Origin: Phoronis australis | Taxonomy: Eukaryota > Phoronida > Phoronidae | Direction of reading: 5' to 3' | DNA length: 64,000 nucleotides | Assembly: GCA_002633005.1 (NCBI GenBank) | Contig: NMRA01000531.1 | Span: 1-64,000, forward strand | In this document: positions 48,601 to 58,615 of the stretch, in pieces | How positions within the stretch are numbered: the first letter of the stretch is position 1 | Layout: the number at the start of each line of letters is the position of its first letter | Translations under genes and position numbers: made by a program | Notes under the pieces: model-generated | Databases searched by the model: none | Told to the model about the DNA's origin: nothing | Seen by the model: only the letters and a program-made list of their open reading frames with translations

Positions 48601-51600
48601 AATGCATTAAAACTAAGCTGATACACAAGCAAAGGTCATGCAGCATAACTTTTAGAACTCAATCAGCACATTTTGTGTTTTGATAAATAAACACATGAGC
48701 AAATACACTAAAATTTGCATACCGGTATTAAATTGGATACATTCGGAACAAGAGAATTAGTTTGAAACGAAATCATATTTCTCTGAAGGTGCCAATAAAT
48801 GGAGTGCAACAAAGTAACTAAAAGGACATTGTTTATGCAAAGCAAAAGACTAAAGTGATCACATTGAAAATGTCACAGTCATTCAAATCATGTACCAGGG
48901 CTTCATTGAGAATGACTTTTAAGTTGGAGTATCATCAAAAACACTGCACAGCAACAAACTCCATGCTTGAGCATGACACAAGTCACAGTTGAGAGATACC
49001 ATACAACTTGGGACCAAAGGGAAAATAGTTAACAACAGATATCAATCCTTTTGCCCAGGTTTTGCCCGTCTTAATTAAATTGGTGAACCCAACAAACAGG
49101 ACTTCAAAATCTTAAGTATGGTAAATTCCATTGGCAAGATTTTAAATTTTTAGGTGTACACATTCTACATAACTCAATTTTACAAGACGTAACATTTAAC
49201 TTTCAGATTAAGAGATATGTGAACTAACCTGTGAGTTTTCAAGTATGGGAAGATATTGTACATGACAGATGTTGTCAAGAATGTAACCATTTTCTCCTTC
49301 TCGTCGCTCCCATAAATCATATCCAGTAAGGAAGCTATGACCTCGGCTAATAGGTTCAATGCCTGCACACTGTACTGACAATTAATGTTTTTACTTTCTG
49401 TGCTGACAGGTTGCTCAGGATAGCCGTTAGCCCCTGCAAACATGAAATACACTCTTTACTGTCCGTTGTTCAAATTTATTTTCCAACAAAACAAACATGG
49501 TTTAATCACAGACCATAATGAGAACGCACAGTAGTTGGACCTGTTTGAAAATCCATTTCAGTCATGCTCTTGTCAGTAGGGACACATCTGTCAATTTTCA
49601 TAATGATCCTCAGCGCGGATTTGCAAATACAAAAGCAGATGACAAAAGCAAACTAAAAAATAATTAAAATGGCCACTAGTTGGTGTAGAATCCATCGAAT
49701 CTATTAAAAAAGTAACAGTACTGTTGTCTTCATAACACAAATTTGTTTACACCCATTTTCATGAAAAAGCATCAAGGAACTCTGAAGCTCCAGAGGCAAA
49801 CAAAAAATAAAATTGCCTCTGGGAAGCACAGCTGTAGTTGGATTGGTCTGAAACTGGTCGTCATCTGTTGCTATCTCCTTAGGAACACACCTGCTAAATT
49901 TCAGAAACATCTTGTAAAGGGTAAAGGAGATAAAGCCGTGAAAGCAAACAATAAAATTGCCACTGGGGGGTATCAGAGTAGCCGAACATGTCCGAAAATC
50001 AATGTCAGGCTCAGTCTTCTCATCAGGAACTCATCTCCAAATTTAAATAGTGATCCTTTGGTGGATGCAGAGAGTGATGCCAAAAACGTACTCAACAGTT
50101 TTAAAATGAACACCGAGTGACGCGTCATCTTCTTAATACAAAGCAAAATTTCATGATAATCAAAACAGCCACAAGACGTCGAATCTATGTTGTACTTCAA
50201 TACTGAGACCACTACTACATCATTTGCTGGCGTGCTATCATTGACCCTTAGACATTAGTAACTCACAGCTATTTCAAGAACGGTAATTTGTAGCGAGAAA
50301 TGGAAGGCAAACTCCAGGAATCCCTTGACACATGTTGTATTTGAATGTCATGTTGATTGGATGAAAAAGGCGACCTGTAGCATGCATGCAAAAAACTTAC
50401 AAAAACTTCACGGAAAAGTAACATACTTGGAGAAATTTCATTTCATTTCACCAAGAAATTTCATTTTGCCAAGTAATAAAATGGTGTTGCAACAATTGAC
50501 CTTACATATTCCAATTTTGCCAAACCAGTGTGCTATTACCAGCACACACAGGGTATGCAAATGGGCAATAGAGAACAAATTTGAACAACCCCTCATGACA
50601 ATCCCAATGCTGGCATCCAGGCACAAAGTAAGGCAAAGAAGATTTACATTACAAAAGTATAATTTCAACAAAAAATGTCATAAGTACTAACTAGTTTAAA
50701 TCACATTGCTACATCTCAAGGCAGATATTATCTCAAGCGAGCAAATAGGATCCTTAAGCTGTAAAAATGTAATTGCTGTATCAGGAACCCCTGTCAATGC
50801 TTCGAGTTTCGAGTCGAATATTGGCCCCATTCCCTCTCTGAAAAATATTTAAAAATCACCAGAAATTCCCCTCATCAGAATCAATAATTCCCCTCAACTA
50901 ATAATAGTTAGAATCTCTTTATACTCACACTGTGGTCCGATCCAAGCAGTGTATAATGAACGGCTTGTAACGAGCACAAAACGAGGCAGAGTGAGAGGTG
51001 ATAGGGGCCGGGGTTGATGGAGACAGGAGAGTGAGAAATTTTACCCTGACCTAAAAAAATCCCTGTTTAAGAAGCAAAGGCAGCCTTCTCAACAGGCGAG
51101 CGATAGCCCTGCCTGCCTTCCACACAAAACCCTGCTGCTAACCTTCATAGGATTCATCCTCTACGCTACCATCAAGCACTCCGTGAACCCGTGGCTTGAC
51201 TGCAAGGTTTTTCCTCAGCCAGGTAGTTGGTTCCAGGGACGATCCAGCAATAGTGCTGCAAGCCTCTAACAATTTCTGAGTGATATCTTGCAGGTCTTTT
51301 TGATCCTTCCTGTCTTCCAGTGTAGATGCTTTGTTGACAAAAAGGTTAAGAATTCTGTTGGAACAAGGCAAAGTCGCCTTCAGACAAAATGTGTGGGAAA
51401 AGTTTACGGGAGATAAAGTGAAGCATAATTAATATGATAAAGGAGTATGAGAGAAAACATAAAACCAAATCAAAAAGTATTTAATGACAAGCCTCATGTG
51501 AGTGAAACTGGCACTTTGTCATCAAAGGTAAGTAAACACTAGTATGGTCAACGTAGTTATTACTAGCCCAAGATCGCAAACTCAAGTAAAAACTTGAGAT

Positions 51601-54600
51601 TTCTAGTAAAGAACCGAGAATTTGAGTTCAGACTAGTTTTACACCTGGTGTCATCAAGTGCACAAACTAGGATTAGACAGTCACCCATAATGTATTCATT
51701 AGGTACCATTCTGGAGTGTAAGAATCAAGAAATTTCATGATCTAATCTAGAATTACGTTCGATTAAACTTGTCAAGCACACCGTTTGTGTTGGTACACAA
51801 TACTGTGGTTAAGATGGTCAGAGCTTGGTGTCACACAAAGGAATCAACAGGCGAAAAGTTAAGTCTAATTTCTCTAAAAGTCGACCGTTTTTCTCCATTC
51901 GAAGTTTTGTGGTAAGAGTATTTCATACAAAACACATCAGCTTCACGACATTCGTTGAAAGTGGTCTCCAAATAGTTATTTTTTAAATATCGATTAGCAT
52001 CAGGCACGTGAACATTGGCTTGCTACTATCAAACTGATAAGGACATGGCTGTATCCCAACTGGCCGACCAGTCAATCAGGATACTCATTGCACAGCGTGG
52101 GTTCATAACGTTCAAGCACAGATTTACGCACACTTGATTTGAGTTTGTGCTAAAGTACATTAACAGATGAATGTTGAAAAATGTCTAATTCGATTTAGAA
52201 TACAAAGATAAGAGCTTGGGCCCAGAACTATTTTTGATGACAGACATTTTGATGACAAGGACATTTTTTAACCAGTTTGTTCAAATAACCACAGTCTAAT
52301 TCATGAACCTCAGGTTAACACCAAAGGAAATGTCCTTTTTACGAGTCATACTGAGTACCTGAGAAGAAGAAACTGTCCTGGGGGTATTAGGCTAATCTGA
52401 AGTCCTTCCTTGAGGAGGGCTAGGAGCGATGGCCAGGAACAGACCAGCTGGTTAGGTGGACAGTGGTCAACAAAGGTGTAGAAAAACTGCAGCATGCTCA
52501 CTTCAAGAGGGGCCCGTTTCTGTAAACGATAATTGGAAAATTACCTGACGTGTGCATTCCCAAATATCATAAGCAACTCATCCCGTTTTACGGCACTTTG
52601 TACTTGGTCAATAAACTTGTACAAGAGCAACTGGTGTCACCAACAGTCGTAAGCACCAGCAGTGAATTTTAAAGTTCCTTTTGCAAGAAGCAGTGCAATA
52701 AATACCATCATAATGATGACTTTAAAGCAATAAAACCATAAAGGTTTCCCAGAAACCTCAATGCAAATCAAAACGGTGACAATCAACAAAGAGGTCTATT
52801 ACTGCAGTATTTTACTGACAAAATTGAGTAATCGAAAATTCTAATTTTCAAAAATCAGGACACGGTCAAACACAGAGTGAATTGATACCTTCGGAACGAA
52901 TAGAATGCCGTAACTTCAGTTGTAGTTGGGCAATTTTGGCAATTCAAAAACTAAACATGACCAGCATTTGACGAGAAATACAGAAATGCCATTGGTTTAT
53001 GTTCAAATATGTTATAATTTAACTTTTATTTTTAACAGCACAGCACAGTCAGGCATGATACGATCTCATTGAAGATTAGAGCAATAGTCGGACAAAAGAG
53101 ATCTGGCCCACTAACCATAAATGCCAGAAAGGAGTTAATCAGTCATGTAAGATATTGGCTACAGGGGTCAACTTCCCAACTTGTTGTTGGGCTATAGAAT
53201 TGAACAAGTTGGGATCAACAGGAAAACGCCGAAATGAAAAGATTACACACAAGATCTTGGGAAATTTTCAAAGAAAGTTATATCAATAAACATCGACAAA
53301 TCCTGTAAATTCAGATTTTCTGTAGGAAGTACTGCTAATTTCATTCTTGGTGTGAGAGTGGGAGGACTTGCCACTATGAACTCAAGGAGACTCCCAGATT
53401 ATGCGGAAGAGATGGCATTTTAAGTCAAACACGATAGTGAATACATGCAATTACCACTGGATCTTTTACCCTGGACTGGGAAAAGAAGACGACTAGCAGC
53501 AAAGCATGACTCAAGATAAAACTCCACATCTGAATGATTAATGAAACTACAGCAATACTATATACACTTTCATCATGCCTGCATCAAAGCTAACATTTCA
53601 GGCACACTGAGCTGGAGGAAATAAAACAATTTTCTTATTAACCACCACCATAAGGCCTTCCTAACTGTGATTGCTTAAACATGGCCAACAGACAGTGATT
53701 TTGGTAATCCCAGGAAATAACCACCAGTTAAAAGGCCCAATTGTCTATAATGACAACTGAGGGATTTACAACTGTCCCAGCTCAGGACTCAAATGAAAAA
53801 TTTGACTATCTTTGGGTGATAAACTAATCTTACACAAGCTTGGTCTTACATCCACAAATGTCATCACCAGGGGGTTACATCGAGGTCACTGAATACTAGA
53901 CTGACAACGAGAAGCAATGATAGCCTCATGTGTTTCATACTAAGGTGGACAGATACGTTTAGCATGGTCTCCCTTAACCCTGCAGGCGACTGTGTTAAGT
54001 GTCTGAAATACATTCGAGAGGGAAAAATCTATAGATAAAATGTTGGATACACATAATTTAGAGCCAAATAGTCATGTTTCACATCAATAAAACGTAAACA
54101 AAACAAACAAACAAAACATTTCTAACATACATAAGGAGAAAACTCACAACCCAACCATGGATAATTTAAAAAAATAAACCTAACGACCATCCACAAAGCA
54201 TTACCGAAGACTTCTCTAATGTTGTCGGAGGAGGTTGTCTGATCACGTGTTTTACAGTTTGTATCAGCGAGTCGGTTGGTAACACTTTGATTGAGCTCAC
54301 CAGGTCAACCAATAGGAGTTGATCATCGTTAGCAACACAGGCTGACTGGAAAAAATCAAAGCAATCGCTCAAGGATTGAAGGAATTGATTACATGTGTCT
54401 CAAATTACCTAAACTGTTTACTTTTCCTACTAGAATTTTCTGTATATAAGCCCATGGGTGTGTATTTGGAACATGAAAATTTTCAGGCGTATTAATAACG
54501 CCTGGGCATTTATTTGTGGGCGTGTAAACAGAAAGTCAGTTTTGTCTACGCAAATGGCAGCACGAAGTGCAATATGTGAAACAGCTCTTCTAGGTCTGCC

Positions 54601-56401
54601 AACACTTTGTTCGTTTTTATAAGTGATAAATGCTCCACAAAACTGAATTTGTGACAAAAAGTCGACTCTGAGTGTGCCTTTAAGAGAAAATTTTCTGAAT
54701 AAATGCCCCACTATCTGGGCACTTGACACCAGAAGTTGTAACACCAAATAAACACCCATGGGCATTTCATCGGGTGGGATTATCTATGGAAAATCCCAGT
54801 ATGAGTGAAATGACAATGTTTTCTACAAGTAATTTCTCAATTAGTACTTTCCTAAGTCAGCCCTTACATTCTCTCATTAAGCGGCCATGTCAAACAAAAA
54901 AGATAGCGATAAAAGTTCTAATATCTTTCAATTTAATGTCAAGCGTGACCATTATTTTTGCTCAGTGAAAAGGAACTTGACAGTTTCACGAAACATAACA
55001 CTTCAGGAATGTTGTATGTACAGTTAATTATGGCCAAGAAATATCACAAGATCAGCAGCTCAATGCCTATGTCCAAAAAAGAAGGAAAATAACATTTGAC
55101 TTAAACCACAGAAAGCTAAACAGATCTCAACTTTTTCCTAACAGATGAGAAGTGACTTATTTCTGGGCTTGGAAAAAACAGTTCACTACAGCTTGAGATC
55201 ATGATTGGTGAATAAAATGACCCACATTGACCATTAACCCAACTTGTAGAGTCTAGTCTCAATCAATAATTAACTGCCAGGTCTTTCCAAGGCCAGAAAC
55301 AACCTCTAACTTAAGGAACGATTTGAGATCAATTTGCTAATGATGGAAGTTAGGTTCATAACAAGGCTTCTCAAACCACTGGTAATAAGAAACACTTGTA
55401 GATAACCTAACTTGTAGTTAACACCAAGTTTGCCTCAGTACCATTTATACAATAACCTAACTTCACCAATTCTGCCTGCTGCACCCGACCTACCTTCTTA
55501 TTTCCACTTGGTCTCCTTGATCGTTCACTCCAGACAACAGCTACTGCACCCATTAGGCTGACGCTGTGGTGACGGGACAAAGGGCTGAGAAATTCAAGGA
55601 CAAATTGCCGCACAGTCTGTGGATGGCAAAGAAGGAAGCATGATAACATATTATATTGCGTATTTCTAGTTGGGAACAATTTAATATTAAGATTATTAAA
55701 TCATCAATTGCATGATTCTAAAATGCTACACTGTAAAAGAAAGTACAAACCAATGTCATTTCATCATATCCGATGTCATTCAATCTCCAAATGCTCAAAC
55801 AGAATATGTGCACACGAGAATATTAAATAATCAGCGAACAGATGGCCTTGACATAATGGCATGCTTTGCAAGAATCCTATGAATTGTGCTATTATTCCCA
55901 AAATCTTGTCATAGCACGAACTGGACTGGGCATCATTGCATGAGTGATATCATTTTCCAGAAAAACATTTATCGTTAGTAAAAATTTTCATTCATGAGCA
56001 CAGGAAGAAAGCCCAAATAGTCTCAAACAGATACGCATTGGTTACCAACAATCTTTTGTTAAAATGGGACAGTTGTGATCACCCCAACATAAAGTTTTAA
56101 GTAAGTAGATCTGGTTGAAATATTCATATTAGTCAAGCCTGGGTGAATTATAATCTTCATCAGTTAATATGGTACGCTTGTTGAAATAATTTAACTTTAG
56201 GGTCCAGCAAACATTTACAAGGGAGCACAAACCTACCTTTATATCTCCCATAAACCACTCTTTACTCTGGTCAGTTTTTTGTGATGCTTTCCAAATTGCT
56301 GACAAACTGAGTAAGATTCTAGGTAGCGTACTCAGAATGCCACGACGAGCTTCAATGATGGGAGAGATATAACCAGGGATGTCTCTGACAGGGCTTGCTT
56401 C
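33354..56401 (-). CDS. DOP1: DOP1 (dopey family) C-terminal part, 13 exons, 705 residues plus stop
   Basis: Thirteen minus-strand exons were placed by GT-AG boundaries. Their lengths (165, 123, 141, 161, 212, 205, 212, 156, 137, 56, 162, 109 and 279 nt) total 2,118 nt, exactly 706 codons, with every junction in frame and no internal stop. The order of conserved segments ([124 protein letters not shown]) is that of the conserved C-terminal half of DOP1A/DOP1B. Known family role: large peripheral membrane protein that partners MON2 in endosome-to-Golgi retrieval and binds kinesin-1 light chain. Family members are usually over 2,000 residues, so the N-terminal two thirds should lie beyond the right edge or in unrecognised exons at 57-64 kb. 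Whether the animal has one DOP1 gene or A/B paralogues cannot be told. Confidence 0.95.
33469..33771. repeat. 303-bp direct duplication, copy 1
   Basis: From GTCCCTGACACTGACC to AAATAAATTT. Identical to 33,773-34,075 except for one substitution noted (TCAAAACAAC versus TCAAATCAAC). The two copies are separated by a single N. Confidence 0.95.
33773..34075. repeat. 303-bp direct duplication, copy 2 (probable assembly artefact)
   Basis: Contains the first part of the last DOP1 exon up to 33,936 (acceptor side) but lacks its 3' end and stop. Most simply explained by two overlapping contigs joined with one N and not collapsed. Confidence 0.9.
34076..35527. other. DOP1 intron 12, no other gene
   Basis: AT-rich. 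A frame at 35,053-35,293 is open on both strands but lacks any recognised feature. Confidence 0.5.
35528..35636 (-). CDS. DOP1: DOP1 exon (YKWAFIGE region)
   Basis: Acceptor CGTTTCAG, donor GTGAGT. Reads (L)[20 protein letters not shown] then [16 protein letters not shown] and ends in phase 0. It corresponds to the YRWAFI-type block after the conserved [10 protein letters not shown] segment. Confidence 0.92.
35810..36030 (+). repeat. Fragment of the 145-bp satellite family
   Basis: ACGAGAGCAACACAGAGCCT matches the head of the block at 36.7 kb, and GTGGTTTGGTCAATAGATAG with GGCGGACGCCAAAAAACTGA matches its junction segment at about 37,590. Confidence 0.55.
36140..36500 (+). repeat. Diverged relative of the nested repeat at 26.2-26.5 kb
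   Basis: Shares CATAGGTCTGAACATACCCC, TTTTTTAGTGAAAGGTCCAC and TTTTTTAGGCTGAGTG with that element in the same order. Several overlapping open frames on both strands here are shadows of this repeat. Confidence 0.55.
36700..37925 (+). repeat. Satellite-like block built of about 145-bp subunits in a roughly 430-bp higher-order unit
   Basis: Each subunit has the same plan: AAAATGGCCACTAGG(T/G)GGCGC, a (T)CCGAAAA.C.TCGTC-type segment, GTGCCAAATTTCAT.AAAATC, and AGATACGG.GG. Three subunit types follow one another and the trio then repeats, roughly 2.8 times. The head reads AACAAGAGCAACGCGGAGCG. Related blocks occur at 35.8, 46.9 and 49.6 kb, all in DOP1 introns. Confidence 0.75.
38406..38567 (-). 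CDS. DOP1: DOP1 exon ([11 protein letters not shown] region)
   Basis: Acceptor CATTGCAG, donor GTAAGT. Reads [20 protein letters not shown] then [20 protein letters not shown] and [13 protein letters not shown], leaving two bases. The W-L[13 protein letters not shown] motif is a hallmark of the family C-terminus. Confidence 0.95.
38568..43603. other. DOP1 intron 10 (about 5 kb)
   Basis: Apart from the 29-bp tandem repeat at 40,801 I see no gene. Short open frames at 40,221-40,445, 41,153-41,413 and 42,428-42,610 lack support. Confidence 0.55.
40801..40974 (+). repeat. 29-bp tandem repeat, six copies
   Basis: Unit AGTCCATAAAACAAGTCAAT plus GACAAAAAC, starting at 40,801, 40,830, 40,859, 40,888, 40,917 and 40,946. 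The copies are identical by eye until the last few bases, so recent. Confidence 0.95.
43604..43659 (-). CDS. DOP1: DOP1 short exon ([12 protein letters not shown])
   Basis: 56-nt exon between CATGTTCCAG and GTAAGT, reading [18 protein letters not shown] plus AA. It directly extends the [10 protein letters not shown] of the upstream exon, as in the family (LVQ-F-QMEQEL-type). Small but needed to keep the frame between neighbours. Confidence 0.93.
44181..44226 (-). repeat. Short dispersed repeat, copy 2 (inverted relative to 1,937)
   Basis: On the minus strand reads CACAGCACTGAAATAAGTGG then a G-run, TATA and a C-run, matching 1,937-1,984. Confidence 0.5.
44512..44648 (-). CDS. DOP1: DOP1 exon ([14 protein letters not shown] region)
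   Basis: Acceptor TCCAACAG, donor GTACGT. Reads (E)[37 protein letters not shown] and WPTIITEM, phase 0 at the end. This is one of the most conserved family blocks (VFLFFRVLLLR..P..L..LWP-type). Confidence 0.95.
45003..45328. repeat. Dispersed repeat family B, copy 1
   Basis: About 325 bp aligning end to end with 52,896-53,220 in the same orientation. Shared blocks include CAAATATGTTATAA.TTAAC, CATAAATGCCAGAA.GGAGTT and a hairpin CCCAACTTGTTGTTGGG. Both copies are in DOP1 introns. Confidence 0.8.
46550..46725 (+). repeat. Dispersed repeat family A, copy 3
   Basis: GTTTCTAGTTCAAATTTGG, GGGGTCATCCAGAGCAAACT and AGGATTAGTCATCC in family order. Confidence 0.5.
46895..47165 (+). repeat. Fragment of the 145-bp satellite family next to a DOP1 exon
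   Basis: Contains AACAAGAGCAATGCTGGGGT and CAATGCATAGCAAACGGTAT, matching the head of the 36.7-kb block. Confidence 0.5.
47178..47333 (-). CDS. DOP1: DOP1 exon ([16 protein letters not shown] region)
   Basis: Acceptor CTTTCAG, donor GTAGGT. Reads [40 protein letters not shown] and [11 protein letters not shown], leaving one base. Strong family match; joins the A left by the exon at 48,321 to give Ser. Confidence 0.95.
48051..48327 (+). repeat. 39-bp minisatellite overlapping a DOP1 splice donor
   Basis: About seven units of 39 bp (TTAGGCATTCAACACACTCA plus TCAAATAATGGTGTGAAAA). The rightmost unit supplies the last seven bases of the DOP1 exon and its GT donor. A 13-residue-repeat open frame on the plus strand is only a consequence of the unit being a multiple of three. 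Confidence 0.95.
48321..48532 (-). CDS. DOP1: DOP1 exon ([16 protein letters not shown] region)
   Basis: Acceptor TTTTTTCAG, donor GTGTGT. Reads [60 protein letters not shown] and [10 protein letters not shown] plus one base. The donor sits inside the minisatellite at 48,051-48,327. Reading through it gives SVLNA and a stop. Confidence 0.95.
49229..49433 (-). CDS. DOP1: DOP1 exon ([20 protein letters not shown] region)
   Basis: Acceptor GTTTGCAG, donor GTTAGT. Reads [60 protein letters not shown] and FPYLKTH plus two bases. This segment first identified the gene: the S[27 protein letters not shown] pattern is specific to DOP1. Confidence 0.96.
49560..50115 (+). repeat. 145-bp satellite family, second block
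   Basis: AAAATGGCCACTAGTTGGTG, ATAAAATTGCCTCTGGGAAG and AAAATTGCCACTGGGGGGTA mark three successive subunits. The plus-strand open frame at 49,743-50,120 is a by-product of the repeat. Confidence 0.65.
50116..51142. other. DOP1 intron 5, remainder
   Basis: Includes a 121-codon plus-strand frame at 50,325-50,690 that I cannot match to anything; its Lys/His/Asn-rich make-up is not convincing. Confidence 0.4.
51143..51354 (-). CDS. DOP1: DOP1 exon ([20 protein letters not shown] region)
   Basis: Acceptor TCCAACAG, donor GTTAGC. Reads [60 protein letters not shown] and [10 protein letters not shown] plus one base. The DRK(D/E)-DLQ-T-LLE-C--IAG-SLE--TWLR-NL pattern is family-typical. Confidence 0.93.
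51565..51725 (+). repeat. Dispersed repeat family A, copy 4
   Basis: AAACTCAAGTAAAAACTTGA, AATTTGAGTTCAGACTAG, GGTGTCATCAAGTGCACAAA and CTAGGATTAGACAGTCACCC; the best-preserved copy. Confidence 0.55.
52359..52519 (-). CDS. DOP1: DOP1 exon ([15 protein letters not shown] region)
   Basis: Acceptor CGTTTACAG, donor GTACTC. Reads [40 protein letters not shown] and [13 protein letters not shown] plus two bases. Matches the LEVSLLQFFY...SWPSLL-LLK...PPGQF block of the family. Confidence 0.95.
52896..53220. repeat. Dispersed repeat family B, copy 2
   Basis: Partner of 45,003-45,328; same orientation, diverged by many substitutions. Confidence 0.8.
54205..54345 (-). CDS. DOP1: DOP1 exon ([20 protein letters not shown] region)
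   Basis: Acceptor TTTTTCCAG, donor GTAATG. 47 whole codons: [40 protein letters not shown] and TTLEKSS. The VKILPTETVIQTVK-like core is conserved in the family. Confidence 0.94.
54450..54763. mobile_element. 314-bp MITE in a DOP1 intron
   Basis: Ends GCCCATGGGTGTGTATTTGG and, read inward from the right, GCCCATGGGTGTTTATTTGG (one mismatch in 20). No clear target duplication. A 111-codon minus-strand frame spans it almost exactly, from the ATG inside the right TIR to the left TIR, with no domain I know; probably chance. Confidence 0.65.
55494..55616 (-). CDS. DOP1: DOP1 exon ([14 protein letters not shown] region)
   Basis: Acceptor GCCATCCACAG, donor GTAGGT. 41 whole codons: [40 protein letters not shown] and K. 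Matches the VRQ-LSPIS--H---L-AAVA-VW block. Confidence 0.94.
56237..56401 (-). CDS. DOP1: DOP1 exon, most upstream one confirmed in the window
   Basis: Acceptor ATCCCATAG, donor GTAGGT. 55 whole codons: [40 protein letters not shown] and [15 protein letters not shown]. The GILS-LP-IL---A-W pattern precedes the LSP-S block in the family. The next upstream exon must end in phase 0; it was not found for certain. Confidence 0.88.
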
Positions 56402-57684
56402 CTATGGGATAAAGACACTAAGCTACAAAGCTATCTACGACATGGCAAGGTTTTCTACAATTACACCAGTGCCATATTGAACTTGTACATTGTATGTGGA
56501 GATCCCTAAAGAAGTGCAAAAGTAATTTGCAGTTAGCAAGTCCAAGTCATTCGGATGCCATTTAAAGTTATGATTTTAGTTTAGATCATTAAATTAAAAT
56601 AGTTCACCAATAAAAAAAGCGAAGTCCCAATCGCGCTAATTTTCGAACCACATAAACTTTGTAAAGGCCATTTTACCAAAATTCTAAATTTAAGTACTAG
56701 TCCACGAGAGCACCAACCATGAGCGGCAAGGTGGGGGTCAGCCGATTTTCACCAAATTTGGCACATATGTAGTCCTATGGGATCTATAAACAGCGGTAAA
56801 ATATTTCCTCAAAATATTGCGTTTTTCTAAAGTTATAGGCTCAAACACATTTTACGGCTTCGCAGCCATGTTTTCACGGTATAAAAACTGTCCAGTTTTA
56901 ACTGTTCATATTTTTCCTTGAATGAAAGCTATTGATTTATTATTCACTTGGCATTGTTTAGTGGTGCCTGTAGATTGTTACACAGATGTCTTGAAACACG
57001 ATTCCGATTTACCACCCTCATTTAGTAGTTTTACTACACTGCCCCCCGTTATGCCATTTTGAGGTTGTGTTCAGTACACTGCTGTACCAAATCTGCCCCC
57101 ACTGTTATGAGAATGAAACTTAGCCAAAATGTTGACAAAACATGTTACTTTCATTTCATAAAATAAAAACTTTGTCAGCCAGTTTATTAGTTATATATTT
57201 TGGCACCTCAAATGTACTAAAATGAGAAATTTTCATATATCTGAGATCGATGCGTGAGCACCGTAAAATCCGATCGTCCTTCATGTTTTTCGATATTTTG
57301 CAACAAGTTAGTTCCTCCTGAATGTTTTGAACGTTTTACTACTGATCACTTAGGGCTATAGTACCCCTAAATACCATACATGGCTCCATTTTGTAAAAAG
57401 CCGATTATGTCCTCCACAGTGAACAGGGTTAGACATGAACTCGACAAATGTAGGTTATTTTGATTTACAGTTGTTTTACTTTGCAATTTCCTCATGGGTA
57501 TTTCTTCACACATATTCAAGTCAGATTTTCTGTTGATCAAATGTTCATGCAATGCATTGTAATATCAAATGAAGGATAAGTTTGGTTGCATGACCGCAAT
57601 TTTTCCCACGACTTAAAACAAAAGACCGCAGAAATTTTCCTGACGAAATACCGGGTTTGCAGTTCTGTAAAAACATTCGAATGA
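56402..57684. other. No confirmed gene; repeat-like
   Basis: Presumed DOP1 intron. AGCGGCAAGGTGGGGGTCAG at 56,722 recurs in inverted form at about 61,678-61,699, so part of this stretch is a dispersed repeat. Confidence 0.4.
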
Positions 57685-57963
57685 CAAGACAAACTCCACC
57701 ACTGTCCATGGCAACTCGTCGCATGTTTTTCGCCCATCGGTCCTATCATTGTTTTCCTTTGTTGTGTCATTGTTGGATGTAACAACACAGGTCGCATGGA
57801 TATAGAACCTTGCGTACATCAGACCGTTGCCGATAAGTGCTCGTCATTATATCTTTATTATAACAACGGAAACAATGAAGATGCTAATCTATTGTTCTCT
57901 ATGCGACCAGGTTTCCCGTGGATGACCACAGAAGAGGAATCCCAAAGTATCCACAAACAATGA
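57685..57963 (+). CDS. Uncertain open frame, 92 codons without ATG
   Basis: Open between TGA codons, with a hydrophobic PIGPIIVFLCCVIVGCNNTG stretch then an acidic part (NNGNNEDANLLF, MTTEEESQSIHK). Two minus-strand frames also cover it, so direction is undecided. Could be an exon of an unknown gene or chance in a GC-richer patch. Confidence 0.2.
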   Translation, partial: QDKLHHCPWQLVACFSPIGPIIVFLCCVIVGCNNTGRMDIEPCVHQTVADKCSSLYLYYNNGNNEDANLLFSMRPGFPWMTTEEESQSIHKQ

Positions 57964-58548
57964 CCACGCACCTTAGTAACTATTACCGCGCACACGAATC
58001 CTTTCCGTGGAACCTGAACACCAAATTTTTATATCCGTGTATTGTGTTGTATTGCTCATGGTACGGGTTCAGACTCTGTTGTATTAAGATTCCAATCCCC
58101 AACCCTGTAATATGTAGTTTGAGTAAAATTTCTAGACAATGCAGGTTTATGGATTTATTCTCCTTCAAATGAAGAGTAAAAATCAAATTCTGCACAGGTT
58201 TTTTAAAAGTAATCACTTATTGGAAGATCACACATCTAAAAAATAAAACAATGTTTGACAATTTTATTCATTATCTTATTTGAAAATTGCCTACCTCACA
58301 GACAACTCATCTAAGTTGAAAATATTCCTTGTGAAAAAATATAAAATACCAACCAGAGACTTGTGTACTACAAAATATGTTTTCGTAATACAATGCAAAG
58401 ATAACTGTACAGTCAAAAGTGCAAATGTTATGACTCTAATAAAAAATTGCCTTCTAGATCTTTTCAACACTCTAATTGCTACAGGACAGAGTCAACCACA
58501 CAAAGCTCATAAAGTCAGGGAATTACATTTAAGGTGATGTAGTCTCAC

Positions 58549-58615
58549 TGCGAAAAAGTGATTTCGCAATATCGCTGACAACACTGGAAATCTCTTCTTC
58601 ACAAACTTGAGGTAG
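58549..58615 (-). CDS. Possible small min-strand exon
   Basis: Bounded by AATACAG and GTGAGA; reads LPQVCEEEISSVVSDIAKSL then FR plus one base. It could belong to DOP1 upstream of 56,401, but its end phase (1) does not match that exon's start phase (0), so another exon would be needed between them. Confidence 0.25.

Noticed and set aside
54430-54765. 111-codon minus-strand frame
   Set aside because: Coincides with a TIR-bounded MITE and has no recognisable domain.
57537-57819. THAP-domain exon
   Set aside because: A C-x4-C followed by N is present on the plus strand, but the downstream residues of the domain are missing.
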